From positions 44,769 to 108,768 of the forward strand of contig NZ_FOLO01000012.1 in the NCBI RefSeq assembly GCF_900112265.1: 64,000 nucleotides of DNA, given 5' to 3'. The notes beneath the pieces are model-generated. The model was not told the DNA's origin. It did no database searches and worked only from the letters and a program-made list of their open reading frames with translations. This stretch comes from Pseudoalteromonas denitrificans DSM 6059. Its GTDB lineage: Bacteria > Pseudomonadota > Gammaproteobacteria > Enterobacterales > Alteromonadaceae. The position numbers and the translations under genes were made by a program. How positions within the stretch are numbered: the stretch's first letter is position 1; each line of letters begins with the position of its first letter. Shown here piece by piece: positions 1 to 8,887 of the stretch.

Positions 1-27
1 ATCTCTTTTTAACATGACAGAAAAAAA

Positions 28-897
28 ATGAATGATATAACGATAGCAACTCACAACGGTAATTTTCATGCAGATGATGTTTTTAGTATCGCTGCACTTA
101 AGACTATTTTTCCTTCTTTTAAACTCATACGTACACGTGATTTAGATCTTATTCGCAAGGCAGATATTGTAATAGATGTAGGTGATGAGTATGAGCCTGA
201 TGCAGGTCGTTTTGATCACCATCAACGTGGAGGTGCCGGTGAGCGAGAAAATGGTATTCCTTATTCTTCATTTGGTTTAATTTGGCAGAAATATGGCTTA
301 GAAATATGTCAGGGTAACCAAGAAGTCGCAAACGCTGTTGATGCTGGTCTAGTATCAACAATTGATGCGATAGATTGTGGTCATGTCAAAGGTGTTTCTC
401 AAGGTATTAGTCTCAGTCAAACTATTTCAATGTTTAACCCGACTTGGCAAGAAGAGAGTAATTTTGATTCATGCTTTAATGAAGCTGTGGACTTTGCATC
501 TCGGGTTTTAACACGGTTCATAGCATCTGCGAATGGTGGTATCAGTGCAAAAGACATTGTGGCTAAAGCGATTGAGAATGCACAAGATCCAAGAGTGATC
601 GTATTAGAAAAATATACCCCGTGGAAGAGAACCGTTCACGCTTTATCAGAAAAAGCTTTATTTATGGTTTTCCCATCTCAGTCTGGGCAATGGAGAATTC
701 AAACAGTGCCTATTGAATTAGGCTCATTCGAAGACAGAAAACCACTGCCTAAGCAATGGGCTGGCTTATCCGATGATGCCCTTCAAGAAGTAACTGGGAT
801 TGATGATGCCATGTTTTGCCATAATGGTTTATTTATTGCGGGTGCAGAATCATTTGAAAGTGTGATGAAAATGGCGTCTATTGCCCTTAAAGAATAA
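28..897 (+). CDS. MYG1 family (UPF0160) DHH-like phosphoesterase/exonuclease
   Basis: A 289-residue protein with the hallmarks of the MYG1/UPF0160 family. It starts with THNGNFHADD (residues 8-17), which carries the His/Asp metal ligands. DVGDEY follows near residue 51 and the FDHHQRGGAGERENG block near 62-76, the DHH-like signature. The eukaryotic relative MYG1 is a 3'-5' RNA exonuclease; bacterial members are barely characterised, so the substrate here is unknown. Length is normal for a bacterial member. It has no signal peptide and should be cytosolic. The ATG at 28 is preceded only by a weak purine-rich stretch. It appears monocistronic, with a 113-nt gap to the next gene. Confidence 0.88.
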   Translation: MNDITIATHNGNFHADDVFSIAALKTIFPSFKLIRTRDLDLIRKADIVIDVGDEYEPDAGRFDHHQRGGAGERENGIPYSSFGLIWQKYGLEICQGNQEVANAVDAGLVSTIDAIDCGHVKGVSQGISLSQTISMFNPTWQEESNFDSCFNEAVDFASRVLTRFIASANGGISAKDIVAKAIENAQDPRVIVLEKYTPWKRTVHALSEKALFMVFPSQSGQWRIQTVPIELGSFEDRKPLPKQWAGLSDDALQEVTGIDDAMFCHNGLFIAGAESFESVMKMASIALKE

Positions 898-1010
898 TAA
901 CATCACTTAAAAATAACAACTCAAACTATTATGGAAATTTTGTGACCCTATATCTAAAAACTTAGGTGGTTTGGGTTTTATTTGAATTTTTATCATGACA
1001 GGGAGCTGAA

Positions 1011-1616
1011 ATGTATCAAATTGGCATTGTTATATTTGATGAATTTACGGATGTAGATTTTTTTCTTATGTATGACTTACTTGGAAGAACACTTGATAGT
1101 TGGTCGGTGAAAATACTTGGTACAAAAGATGCGCATTATTCTAGTTTAGGCATGTCAGTAAAAACAGATGGGCATGTTTGTGAAGTAACAGAGCAAGATG
1201 TGGTGTTAATTACAAGTGGTAAATTAGGAGTCCCAGCAGCACTAAATGATCATGAATTTATGTCTGCTTTGAAGTTAGATCCTAATAAACAGCTTATCGG
1301 TTCTATCTGTGCAGGTTCGTTCATTATTCATCAATTAGGCTTATTAAATGGTTGTAAACTAACAACAAACCCAGCTGCCAAAGCTGCTTTAACAATACAA
1401 GGGGCTGATGTGCAAGACTCCCCTTTAGTGATTGAAGGTAATATAGCAACTGCTGGAGGTTGCCTTTCATTAATGTATTTAATCGGGTGGGTAGCGGAAC
1501 GTTTATATGGCCCAGAAAAGCGTAAAATGATTCAAAACCAATTAATCCCTGCAGGACAGTTAGTGCTTTTTGAAAATTTGATCAGTTCTACAATTAGCTC
1601 TGCAGTCAATCAATAA
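1011..1616 (+). CDS. DJ-1/PfpI family protein
   Basis: A 201-residue single-domain DJ-1/PfpI protein. GIVIFDEFTDVDFFLMYDLL at the N-terminus resembles the strand and acidic residue that open the family fold. The nucleophile elbow is GSICAGSFI near residues 98-106, with the conserved cysteine. Family members include glyoxalase-like, chaperone, hydratase and amidase enzymes; the sequence does not show which applies. Start supported by GGGAG seven or so bases before the ATG. No HTH domain follows, unlike the GlxA-type regulator at 4604. Stands alone and faces a convergent GNAT gene. Confidence 0.8.
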   Translation: MYQIGIVIFDEFTDVDFFLMYDLLGRTLDSWSVKILGTKDAHYSSLGMSVKTDGHVCEVTEQDVVLITSGKLGVPAALNDHEFMSALKLDPNKQLIGSICAGSFIIHQLGLLNGCKLTTNPAAKAALTIQGADVQDSPLVIEGNIATAGGCLSLMYLIGWVAERLYGPEKRKMIQNQLIPAGQLVLFENLISSTISSAVNQ

Positions 1617-1637
1617 TTTGCAAAGCATTTAAAGATA

Positions 1638-1657
1638 GGTGCTATAAAATTAGCACC
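1638..1657. terminator. Hairpin between convergent genes
   Basis: A 7-bp perfect stem, GGTGCTA (1638-1644) with TAGCACC (1651-1657), closing a 6-nt loop, lies between the DJ-1-like gene and the convergent GNAT gene. It lacks a strong T-run on either side, so termination is plausible but not certain. Confidence 0.4.
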
Positions 1658-1690
1658 CATTGTGTAGTTGTCATTTTAATCGCTCAAAAT

Positions 1691-2119
1691 TTAGATTAAA
1701 GTTTTCGTTAAATAATGTGAGGCGTGGCCTTTTGGACGCTCGGGTAAAGTGGCAACATGCTCATACCCTGATTTTTCATAAAATGGTTTTGCTTGCCAAC
1801 TAGTGGTCTCTACAAAGGCTTTTTCACACCCATTTTGTTTCGCAAAAAATTCGGCTTTTTCAATTAATTTTTTACCTATACCTTGACCTCTACACTCTTC
1901 TGAAAGCCAGAGTAATTCAATATGCAAAGTATTCCAGTAGCAAATACAGCGAATTCCCCCCGTGATTTTATTTGAATCATTTCGTGCAAAGACTGAAAAA
2001 TTCACTTCATCTTCATTGGGTTCTAAATCAGGAATACAGTGTTTGTTAAAAGCAATAATACCTTGGCTCACTATTTTTTTATCTTCTTTAGAGGCTGAAG
2101 TTGTTAATTCAATATTCAT
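1691..2119 (-). CDS. GNAT family N-acetyltransferase
   Basis: A 142-residue GNAT acetyltransferase. The acetyl-CoA pyrophosphate-binding motif is clear: SEECRGQGIGKKLIEKAE (about residues 73-90), the R/Q-x-x-G-x-G/A signature, after a beta strand (LHIELLWL). The C-terminal part, FVETTSWQAKPFYEKSGYEHV, is the usual strand-helix block where the tyrosine often acts as general acid. Start supported by AAGGAAG before the ATG. The substrate (amine or N-terminus) cannot be predicted. Single gene; not obviously linked to the second GNAT at 2329. Confidence 0.85.
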   Translation of the reverse strand: MNIELTTSASKEDKKIVSQGIIAFNKHCIPDLEPNEDEVNFSVFARNDSNKITGGIRCICYWNTLHIELLWLSEECRGQGIGKKLIEKAEFFAKQNGCEKAFVETTSWQAKPFYEKSGYEHVATLPERPKGHASHYLTKTLI

Positions 2120-2328
2120 TTTGCTTCCTTATCTATTATTCCTTTATGCTGAATAACAGTTTAACTTTAAGATTTGAAATGATTATAAATAAGACAAAAA
2201 AACAAAACAGTGGCAGAGTTGGTAAATAAAATCCAATACAGATAAGTTTCAATTAAAATAAGTGCAATGTTAGCGACTTTATATTCATACCTGCCTACTT
2301 ACAGAAAAATTGTAAAAGCCACTTTTAT

Positions 2329-2865
2329 TTAAACGCTCTTTTTTAAAGAAGAAAAGTTAAGTACAAACCTATTACTTGGTGTATCGTAACCTGCTAAATC
2401 AAACACGCCCTCGTTACTAAAACCGAGTTTATTTAAAGCGTTCATGGAATTGTTATTATCTGTAGCTGTATAACCTACAATACGATTCAGTTGTAACTCG
2501 TTTTTTGCATAATTCAGAACTGCTATTGCTGCTTCTTGTAAATAGCCTTTTTTATGGTATTTGCTTACGAGTGCATAGCCCAAATCAATGTCATCAATAT
2601 TATCTCGTTTTAATAGTCCACATGTCCCTACAGGAGTATTTGAGTCTTTAAGTAATACGATAAACATACCAAACCCATTTTCTTGATAACTTCTTTGTGG
2701 ACCATCAATAATAAATTGTTTTGCAGCTTCAAGGCTTTTGATCTTTTTATCGGCTATGTTTTTTATAAATAATGGCTCGTTAAAGTGATGTAAAATAAAT
2801 TCACCGTCATCAATTGTCATTTGACGTATCATTAACCTTTGGGTTATCGCTATCACTTTACTCAT
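2329..2865 (-). CDS. RimJ/RimL-like GNAT acetyltransferase
   Basis: A 178-residue GNAT of the RimJ/RimL type (Acetyltransf_3). It opens with TQRLMIRQMTIDDGEFI, the usual start of that group. GLLKRDNIDDIDLGYALVSKYHKKGYLQEAA (about 83-113) holds the central strands and CoA-binding loop, and NRIVGYTATDNNNSMNALNKLGF (about 132-154) holds the C-terminal motif. Relatives acetylate protein N-termini, aminoglycosides or small amines. Start supported by AAGGCG upstream. Separated from the neighbouring LysE gene by a 349-nt gap that includes a long inverted repeat. Confidence 0.85.
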   Translation of the reverse strand: MSKVIAITQRLMIRQMTIDDGEFILHHFNEPLFIKNIADKKIKSLEAAKQFIIDGPQRSYQENGFGMFIVLLKDSNTPVGTCGLLKRDNIDDIDLGYALVSKYHKKGYLQEAAIAVLNYAKNELQLNRIVGYTATDNNNSMNALNKLGFSNEGVFDLAGYDTPSNRFVLNFSSLKKSV

Positions 2866-2924
2866 TTTTTACGCCTTATTTTTTAGTTTTATTATGGTTA
2901 TTCTTTAACTCGTATCGATACTAA

Positions 2925-2969
2925 GTGCATTTAAATAATACAGTTTTAGATAACATTATTTAAATGCAC
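2925..2969. repeat. 15-bp perfect inverted repeat
   Basis: GTGCATTTAAATAAT (2925-2939) and its exact reverse complement (2955-2969) flank a 15-nt spacer. It lies in the 349-nt gap between the LysE and GNAT genes, both on the minus strand. No T-run follows on either side, so a cruciform, protein-binding site or RNA hairpin is as likely as a terminator. Confidence 0.7.
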
Positions 2970-3016
2970 CATATAACATGTTTAGTCAGACAAATAATGA
3001 AATAAATTGTTTTGGT

Positions 3017-3157
3017 ATGAATATAACTAATACTAATGAGAGTCAGCACGGGAATAACAAAGTTAGAAAACAATACGCTGTTTCAATATTTGATTTGAAT
3101 GATTATGAAAGAGAATATTTAAGATTCAGGCTGATTATTACTCAAAGGCAAAGATAA
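3017..3157 (+). CDS. Possible 46-residue protein of unknown function
   Basis: A short ATG-to-TAA frame on the strand opposite to its neighbours, inside the 2866-3214 gap. The product is charged and polar (it contains KVRKQYAVSIFDLNDYERE) and has no signal peptide or membrane segment. There is no convincing ribosome binding site. I do not recognise it. It could be a real small protein, a remnant of a larger gene, or chance; listed so the gap is not called empty. Confidence 0.2.
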   Translation: MNITNTNESQHGNNKVRKQYAVSIFDLNDYEREYLRFRLIITQRQR

Positions 3158-3214
3158 TAAATTAAGGTGAATATGAGGCAATTGAACAATCACAATGCCT
3201 CAGCTTTAATGTTT

Positions 3215-3841
3215 TTAATCCTGCTTTATAGTGGCTGTTATTAAACCAGCACTAATAAGCATGGAACCTGATGTTTTGTTCATTATCTCTATTGCTTTAG
3301 GGTGCAGTAACAAACTTTTCATTTGAGCTGCTAATAAAAAATAACCACCAAGAACAATAAAAACGATACTCAGAAATGTAATGACAAGTACAATTAATTG
3401 AAGGTATAAAGGGTGTTCAAGTGTTATAAATTGAGGCAAAAACGCTAAAAAAAATCCGATTAATTTAGGATTAAGTAATGTGACTAAAAAGCCTTCCGTA
3501 AACATTGTTTTTGCATTTTTTACTTTGCTGTCTGCTGAGACAGACTTCACAATACTAGGCTTAATACACCATTGTTTTACGCCTATGTAAATAAGATAAA
3601 TAACACCTAAGTATTTCATCAAATGAAATGCAATTTCAGAACGATAAAGTACAGCACCAACACCTATTAATGATAAAAAAAGTAAAATACAATCGGCCAA
3701 AATGATACCCGATACTGTAATTAAAGTTTTTTTTGATCCTGAAGTCATTGCATGACTAACAACTAATAGCATAGTAGGGCCTGGTAAAATGGTTACGATT
3801 GTTGTTGCAATAATAAATGTAATCCAAATATCAAATTCCAT
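3215..3841 (-). CDS. LysE/RhtB family amino-acid exporter
   Basis: A 208-residue integral membrane protein with about six hydrophobic segments. The N-terminal block FIIATTIVTILPGPTMLLVVSHAM (about 9-32) contains the PGP motif typical of LysE/RhtB exporters, and the middle block MFTEGFLVTLLNPKLIGFFLAFLPQF (about 112-137) contains the conserved NPK motif. Family members export homoserine, threonine, lysine or related compounds; the substrate here is not predictable. It follows the cysteine hydrolase gene on the same strand with a 43-nt gap, so the two are probably cotranscribed, opposite a GlxA-type regulator. Confidence 0.88.
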   Translation of the reverse strand: MEFDIWITFIIATTIVTILPGPTMLLVVSHAMTSGSKKTLITVSGIILADCILLFLSLIGVGAVLYRSEIAFHLMKYLGVIYLIYIGVKQWCIKPSIVKSVSADSKVKNAKTMFTEGFLVTLLNPKLIGFFLAFLPQFITLEHPLYLQLIVLVITFLSIVFIVLGGYFLLAAQMKSLLLHPKAIEIMNKTSGSMLISAGLITATIKQD

Positions 3842-3884
3842 GAGTTTCTCTTTAATGTTTATTAAAACAAGTCATTTTTTAAAC

Positions 3885-4430
3885 TTAGCCAGAAGCTAAA
3901 ATATCGCTGGTGGTTGCCAGCGTGCAAAACTCATTATTGAGACTGGCTAAGTGAACGAGATGTATCTGCTGAGCTGTGTAGTCGACGCCGTTAAGTTTTT
4001 TATTAAAAGTCGCTGTTGCGTCAGATACTAAAGTGACTTCAAAACCAAAATTTGACGCCATACGCACTGTTGTTGAAACACAGTGATCTGTGGTTAACCC
4101 TACAATAGTGAGTTTTTCAATTTTATTGTCGCGTAAATATCGCTCTAGTTCGGTACCAATAAAGGCACTGTTTACTAACTTTTTAAACACAACTTCATCA
4201 GGAACTGGACGTGCTTGCGACTTTGGTTCATGTCCAATTTGGCTTGGATGAAACCTTGATTTTTGCATTTTAGAGCTATGATGAACATGAATGACAGTAC
4301 CTTGCTTTTTTCGCCAGAACGCTAGTAAGTCAGAAATATTCGTTTCTGCGTTATGATTGTTTCTTTGTCCCCAATCAGGCTCGTTAAAAGCTTTTTGTAC
4401 ATCAATCAAAATAAGTGCGCAATTTTGCAT
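3885..4430 (-). CDS. Isochorismatase-like cysteine hydrolase
   Basis: A 181-residue cysteine hydrolase of the isochorismatase/nicotinamidase fold. The catalytic triad can be read: Asp in LILIDVQKAF (about residue 9), Lys in PDEVVFKKLVNSAF (about 103-104) and Cys in GLTTDHCVSTT (about 137), with the usual cis-peptide region before the Cys. Substrates in the family include nicotinamide, isochorismate, ureidoacrylate and N-carbamoyl compounds. Start supported by AAGGTG before the ATG. It sits upstream of a LysE exporter and is divergent from a GlxA-type regulator, which suggests a small regulated amide or amino-acid module. Confidence 0.85.
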   Translation of the reverse strand: MQNCALILIDVQKAFNEPDWGQRNNHNAETNISDLLAFWRKKQGTVIHVHHSSKMQKSRFHPSQIGHEPKSQARPVPDEVVFKKLVNSAFIGTELERYLRDNKIEKLTIVGLTTDHCVSTTVRMASNFGFEVTLVSDATATFNKKLNGVDYTAQQIHLVHLASLNNEFCTLATTSDILASG

Positions 4431-4603
4431 AATTCACCTTTTTTAAAAATACTAATAGAGAAGAGAGCGTTAGTTTATTACAATTTCAATTGGCGTAAAT
4501 GACACTTAAGAAACGATTTATGACATGATTTTAGAGTGATTAAAATTAGTTTTTTAGTTGAAATAAAGTAAATAACCTAAGTTCAGGTTCAATAAGGAAG
4601 TAT

Positions 4604-5566
4604 ATGCAATACATTAAGAAAGTCGCTTTTATATGTTTCCCTGGGTTTCAGGCGTTAGATCTTGTAGGGCCAATGGAAGTATTTTCTTTGGCCAAAGGGG
4701 CTGAAGAATCAGGTTATGAATCTTGCTTGTTGTCTTACCAAGGAGGGCCGATAACAAGTGCTTCAGGAATGACAATAACAACTGAAAAATTTATGTCGCT
4801 TGAGGGTTTTGACAGCTTAATTATTGTAGGTGGACATCAGGTTACACAACATAATCCACACCAATATTTGATACCGTATATTCAAGAACAAAAAACCAAA
4901 GTTAAACGCATTGTTTCTATTTGTACAGGTGCATTTTTATTAGCAAGAGCAGGATTGTTAGCGCATCAAAAAGTAACAACGCACTGGAGTTGTACCGAAC
5001 AGCTCAAGGCATTAGTACCCAGTGCTGAAGTGATAGAAGATGCCCTATATATCAAAAGTGGTAATATTTATACCTCGGCAGGTATTAGTGCAGGTATGGA
5101 TTTGGCATTATCTCTTGTTGAAGAAGATCATGGAAAATCACTGAGCATAAGTATTGCCCGAGAATTAGTGCTTTTTTATCACAGACCTGGTGGACAAAAG
5201 CAATTTTCTGATTTGCTTCAAGCGCAAAGCGTGACACATGATAAAGTTAAGTTGGCTTGTGTGTATATTCAAGAAAACTTAATACAAGAGTTAACAGTTT
5301 CCTCTTTAGCGGAATATGTGAATATGAGTTCCCGTAATTTCTCTCGTCAATTCACCGAACAACTGGGCTTACCTCCCGGGAAATACGTACAGAAATCAAG
5401 GGTAGAACGTGCAAAGTATTATTTAGAACAAGGGCAGCTTTCAATCGCTCAGGTGGCAAATAAAGTAGGTATTAACAGTATTACAGTGTTGAGTCGCCTT
5501 TTTAAAAAGTATTTAGCAATCAGCCCTAACGACTATAAAAAAAGGTTTTATAAGACATCAAAATAA
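4604..5566 (+). CDS. GlxA-type transcriptional regulator (DJ-1/PfpI domain plus AraC HTH)
   Basis: A 320-residue regulator. Residues 5-170 form a DJ-1/PfpI amidase-like domain (FICFPGFQALDLVGPMEVF; elbow SICTGAFLLARAGLL). Residues 210-315 carry an AraC-type DNA-binding domain with two HTH units (LTVSSLAEYVNMSSRNFSRQF and LSIAQVANKVGI). The bridge ISIARELVLFYHRPGGQKQF is typical of the GlxA group. Such proteins usually sense a nitrogenous metabolite and activate adjacent genes. It is divergent from the cysteine hydrolase and LysE genes (173-nt gap), which are the obvious targets. Start supported by AAGGAAG upstream. Confidence 0.9.
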   Translation: MQYIKKVAFICFPGFQALDLVGPMEVFSLAKGAEESGYESCLLSYQGGPITSASGMTITTEKFMSLEGFDSLIIVGGHQVTQHNPHQYLIPYIQEQKTKVKRIVSICTGAFLLARAGLLAHQKVTTHWSCTEQLKALVPSAEVIEDALYIKSGNIYTSAGISAGMDLALSLVEEDHGKSLSISIARELVLFYHRPGGQKQFSDLLQAQSVTHDKVKLACVYIQENLIQELTVSSLAEYVNMSSRNFSRQFTEQLGLPPGKYVQKSRVERAKYYLEQGQLSIAQVANKVGINSITVLSRLFKKYLAISPNDYKKRFYKTSK

Positions 5567-5768
5567 TAAGTTACATTCTAAATTTATCAAAAAAGTCGAT
5601 AATAAAGGTAATAACATAGATAAATTGATGGAGAAGGGGATAAGATAGTGGCTTTTTAAATTAACCTCTCATTCGAATCCATGTAAGTATTTGTTTATTA
5701 ATGAAGTTATTTAATTTATCAAGGGAATTGAAATTTTCATTTCGAGTATCAAAGAAAGCCCGTTATTA

Positions 5769-5801
5769 ACCATTAGGCTGAGATATTACCAGCCTAATGG
5801 T
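5769..5801. terminator. 12-bp palindromic hairpin between convergent genes
   Basis: ACCATTAGGCTG (5769-5780) pairs perfectly with 5790-5801 around a 9-nt loop. It lies just past the 3' end of the beta-propeller gene and between two convergent genes. There is no clear T-run, so the terminator role is inferred from position and stem strength. Confidence 0.5.
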
Positions 5802-5813
5802 ATAACCTGTAAT

Positions 5814-6749
5814 TTAAAGTCGCTTGGTTAGCTGTTTTAAGTTTTTACCATTAATATCCATTGAGAATATTTTAAATCCATCTTTCCAATTACCTGATTC
5901 AAATAGTAATTTACTATCGTCACTTGAGGTATCAGCAAAATGCTGCATCGCATTACTGTTTTTAGTTAAGTTTTCGATTGCACTACCATCAATGTTTACA
6001 CGAAATATATCTGGTTTTTTTCCACCCAGTGGAGATGCAAATAAGACGAAATCTCCTTTTGAACTCCAATCTGGCATCATCACATCACCCTTAACATCAG
6101 TTAATTGCTTAAGGCTTTTAGTTTTAAGGTTATATAGAAATAGGTCATCATCTTTCCGCTCGTTGCGGTCTGAAGTAAAAACAATTAAGTCTAACTTAGG
6201 GTGCCATTTGGGTGAGCGAATATGCTTAGCCTTATTTTGTGATGAAAAAACCGTTTGAGGTTGTGCTTTATTATTTGCATCAATTGGAGTGAGCATTAAA
6301 TCTGCACTACCAGAACTTGAATTAATACTATACACGATGCGCTGGTCTTTCGAGTCAACAGAGTAGCCATCAATACCTTTGCCTTTAGGTGCAAAAGTTT
6401 GCTGCTTAGGAGTGCCACCTTTGGCTGAAATTTTATACATGTTTAGACTTTTCATATTAATCCCTGAGCGGTAATAAACATATTGACCATCGGCTGACCA
6501 AGTCGGCTCGATATCCCATAAGTTGGTATTAACTGTGAGGCGCCTTTCTTCAGTGCCATCGGCTTTAGATATAAAAATATCTGGGAGCGTTTTTCCTCGG
6601 TAAGAGTAATATACGATGAGGTCGCCATTTGGTGAATATTTTGGAGCGATGTCCATAATCACCGGTTTTTCTTTTGCTTGAACGAATGACATTGTTTGAA
6701 TTAATACACTTGCTGATAATAATGTGTTGGTAATGAATTTTTTATACAT
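5814..6749 (-). CDS. Periplasmic TolB-like beta-propeller protein (PD40 repeats)
   Basis: A 311-residue exported protein. The N-terminus has a Lys-rich start and a hydrophobic stretch ending near QAKE (signal peptide of about 25). The rest is built from WD40-like PD40 repeats: APKYSPNGDLIVYYSYRG, PTWSADGQYVYYRS, PKWHPKLDLIVFTSDR, PDWSSKGDFVLFAS and a terminal SSDDSKLLFESG block. This is the TolB C-terminal propeller pattern, but there is no TolB N-terminal domain and no Pal/Tol neighbour, so this is not TolB itself. Possible role in periplasmic binding or as a propeller scaffold. Start supported by GGAGAG. Confidence 0.8.
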   Translation of the reverse strand: MYKKFITNTLLSASVLIQTMSFVQAKEKPVIMDIAPKYSPNGDLIVYYSYRGKTLPDIFISKADGTEERRLTVNTNLWDIEPTWSADGQYVYYRSGINMKSLNMYKISAKGGTPKQQTFAPKGKGIDGYSVDSKDQRIVYSINSSSGSADLMLTPIDANNKAQPQTVFSSQNKAKHIRSPKWHPKLDLIVFTSDRNERKDDDLFLYNLKTKSLKQLTDVKGDVMMPDWSSKGDFVLFASPLGGKKPDIFRVNIDGSAIENLTKNSNAMQHFADTSSDDSKLLFESGNWKDGFKIFSMDINGKNLKQLTKRL

Positions 6750-7223
6750 TTTGACTCTCCACTAATTTATTCATTTAACTCAATCTTTTTGTCTTGTGAC
6801 TCTGAGTTAGTTCAGATTAGTGGAAGTTTAGTGTGAATAGAACGTCTATGAGACCATAAACACGTTATGTGACAAAGTGATAAAAATGATGTATTTCATC
6901 CCTTAAATTGTTATAAAAAAGAGATAAGATCTTAAAAACCATAGTTGGCTTTAAGCCACAAAAGTTGGTCATTCATGATATTAAGTTAAAGTCATTTATT
7001 TACAGTGAGCCAGTAAACATAGCATGTGAGTACATCTAATTGTTTTGTATATGACTCTAAACCTCTCAATGATAAATCTAATTAGACTCAAATGACCTGT
7101 CGCAATCTAACCTATGAACAAACATTAGTTAATATATGGGTGTGTATACTCCCCCGTATATTTAAGAAAGCCCTATGCTAAATGAGGGATTTCAAATTAT
7201 GACATGATCACTACATCAATGTT
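6750..7223. other. 474-nt intergenic region
   Basis: Upstream of the beta-propeller gene and downstream of the EthD gene. AT-rich, no convincing frame on either strand. The one structure seen is a 10-bp stem, with one G-T pair, of 7131-7140 with 7153-7162; its role is unknown. Confidence 0.5.
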
Positions 7224-7589
7224 TTATAGTAATATTTGTTCTTCAACTATGTATGCGGCAGATTTTGAATGGTCAATAAAGTTGCTTTCGTCAGTTTGTA
7301 ATGCAGTGGCTATTTGCTGTCCTTCTGCGGAACTCATTCCTTCAATTAACGCTTGTTCAGACTCAAACCATACTTCAGCCACCCCATCGAACTGCGCCTG
7401 CATGCCTCTTGATTCTCTCAGTCCTTGATTAATTGGTGAGTCAATTGTAAGAGATTGAACATATTTTTTTGCTCCCAGCTTTTTTGCATTTTTTAAAAAT
7501 AAAGGTGCATGCTGTTGTTCCCAGTATTCTTTGAAATCTACGAGACTCATTTTTGGGTGGCGAGTTAAGTTCATTACAAATTTAATCAT
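7224..7589 (-). CDS. EthD domain-containing protein
   Basis: A 121-residue protein with the EthD/dimeric alpha-beta barrel pattern: MIKFVMNLTRHPKMSLVDFKEYW, then QHAPLFLKNAKKLGAKKYVQS, and a C-terminal region with FDGVAEVWFESEQAL. EthD proteins are small ferredoxin-like dimers found with cytochrome P450 or aromatic degradation systems and are often of unknown function. Start supported by AGGA about eight bases upstream. It is divergent from a LysR regulator (134-nt gap with a perfect palindrome), the usual arrangement of a LysR target. Confidence 0.8.
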   Translation of the reverse strand: MIKFVMNLTRHPKMSLVDFKEYWEQQHAPLFLKNAKKLGAKKYVQSLTIDSPINQGLRESRGMQAQFDGVAEVWFESEQALIEGMSSAEGQQIATALQTDESNFIDHSKSAAYIVEEQILL

Positions 7590-7686
7590 GATTGAAATCC
7601 TATTTTTAGTTTCATGGTAGTTAATTCATTGTGATTAGTGTATATGTATCCTATAAGTTTACTAGATTGTTAAAATGCACAAGTGT

Positions 7687-7703
7687 GTTCACTAAAAGTG
7701 AAC
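7687..7703. promoter_or_regulatory. Palindromic site, probable LysR operator
   Basis: GTTCACT-AAA-AGTGAAC is a perfect 7-bp inverted repeat with 3-nt centre, in the 134-nt divergent gap between the EthD and LysR genes and about 20 nt before the LysR start. Position and symmetry fit a LysR-type autoregulatory site. Confidence 0.5.
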
Positions 7704-7723
7704 GTAAATGTGAGGATTGATGG

Positions 7724-8635
7724 ATGGAAGAGCTAAAGCGAATTGGTATTTTTACTAAAGTCGTTCAAGCAAAGAGTTTTTCAGAGGCTGCTCGCCAACT
7801 TGGAGTGGCAAAATCGGCAGTAAGTAAACAAATAAGGTTACTTGAAGATCAGATAGATGTGCGACTTTTTAATCGTTCGACTAGAAAACTCAGTCTTACA
7901 GAAGCGGGTGAAATATACTATCGACATTGTGAACATATTGTAAATCGTGCTGAGTTTGCTTTAGATGAGTTGCACAATTATCAAAATCAACCAACTGGAA
8001 CCTTGCGAATTTCTGCGCCAATTCCATTTGGTCGTACAATTTTAATACCTGTTATTAAGCAGCTTAGAGAGCTGTATCCAAAATTAAATGTTGATCTTCA
8101 ATTGGACGATAAAATTGTTAATGTTGTAGAGCAAGGCATTGACCTGACGCTTCGTGTGGGTGCTTTACAAGATTCAAATCTCATCGCTAAAAAACTTTGT
8201 GATACGCCAGCGGTCTTAATTGCTTCTCCTCAGTACCTTGTGAATTACGGGTTACCCAATAAGCCATCAGCGTTAGTTAATCATCAATGGTTGGCTTTGT
8301 CGGTGCAGGCTTCACCATATGCTAAGACTTTCTTTCACAAAATAACGGGAGAGAAAACATCTGTTTCATTACAAGGAAATTTATCAATTAACTCTGTAGA
8401 ATCTATTATTGCCGCAGCACTTAATGGGTTAGGTGTTGCTATGTTAGCAAAAGTGACAATTGAAGAGCTTCTTAAATCAGGTCAATTAGTTTCGTTATTA
8501 TCTGATTATCAAGCTGCGCCAGTTCCAATATATGCGGTGTACCCTCATCGAGAGTATTTACCCTCTAAAGTAAAGATATTTCTGAAGTTATTAGAGAAGT
8601 ATTGCGCGAATGCGAGTTGGACTACTTTGACTTAG
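7724..8635 (+). CDS. LysR family regulator (CrgA/DmlR-like)
   Basis: A 303-residue LysR-type regulator. The winged HTH is at residues 5-60 (FTKVVQAKSFSEAARQLGVAKSAVSKQIR), followed by the linker helix and a periplasmic-binding-like effector domain from about residue 90 (GTLRISAPIPFGRTILIPVI). This N-terminal form (MEELKRIGIFTKVVQ...) is typical of the CrgA/DmlR subgroup, often regulators of adjacent oxidoreductase or small-molecule genes. It is divergent from the EthD gene, the likely target. ATG start after TGAGGATTGATGG. Confidence 0.9.
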   Translation: MEELKRIGIFTKVVQAKSFSEAARQLGVAKSAVSKQIRLLEDQIDVRLFNRSTRKLSLTEAGEIYYRHCEHIVNRAEFALDELHNYQNQPTGTLRISAPIPFGRTILIPVIKQLRELYPKLNVDLQLDDKIVNVVEQGIDLTLRVGALQDSNLIAKKLCDTPAVLIASPQYLVNYGLPNKPSALVNHQWLALSVQASPYAKTFFHKITGEKTSVSLQGNLSINSVESIIAAALNGLGVAMLAKVTIEELLKSGQLVSLLSDYQAAPVPIYAVYPHREYLPSKVKIFLKLLEKYCANASWTTLT

Positions 8636-8887
8636 TTTTTAATTTATAAAGTGAACCTTTAAAAATTTTTTACTAATGCAAACGGTGCTGCACTAATCTA
8701 ATTCAGTACTGATTTACTTAGTGTTAATTAATATATAGATAATTATGATGTTAAAACCTCCAAATGTGTCCGGAGTTATCTATAACATTACAAGTTGCAA
8801 AGATAGCCCAATACTGTGCTTGTATTTTGAAAAGGTGAATCTATATAATGCTGTATGGGGTGTAAGTAAATAATAGGTCGGCGTTTA

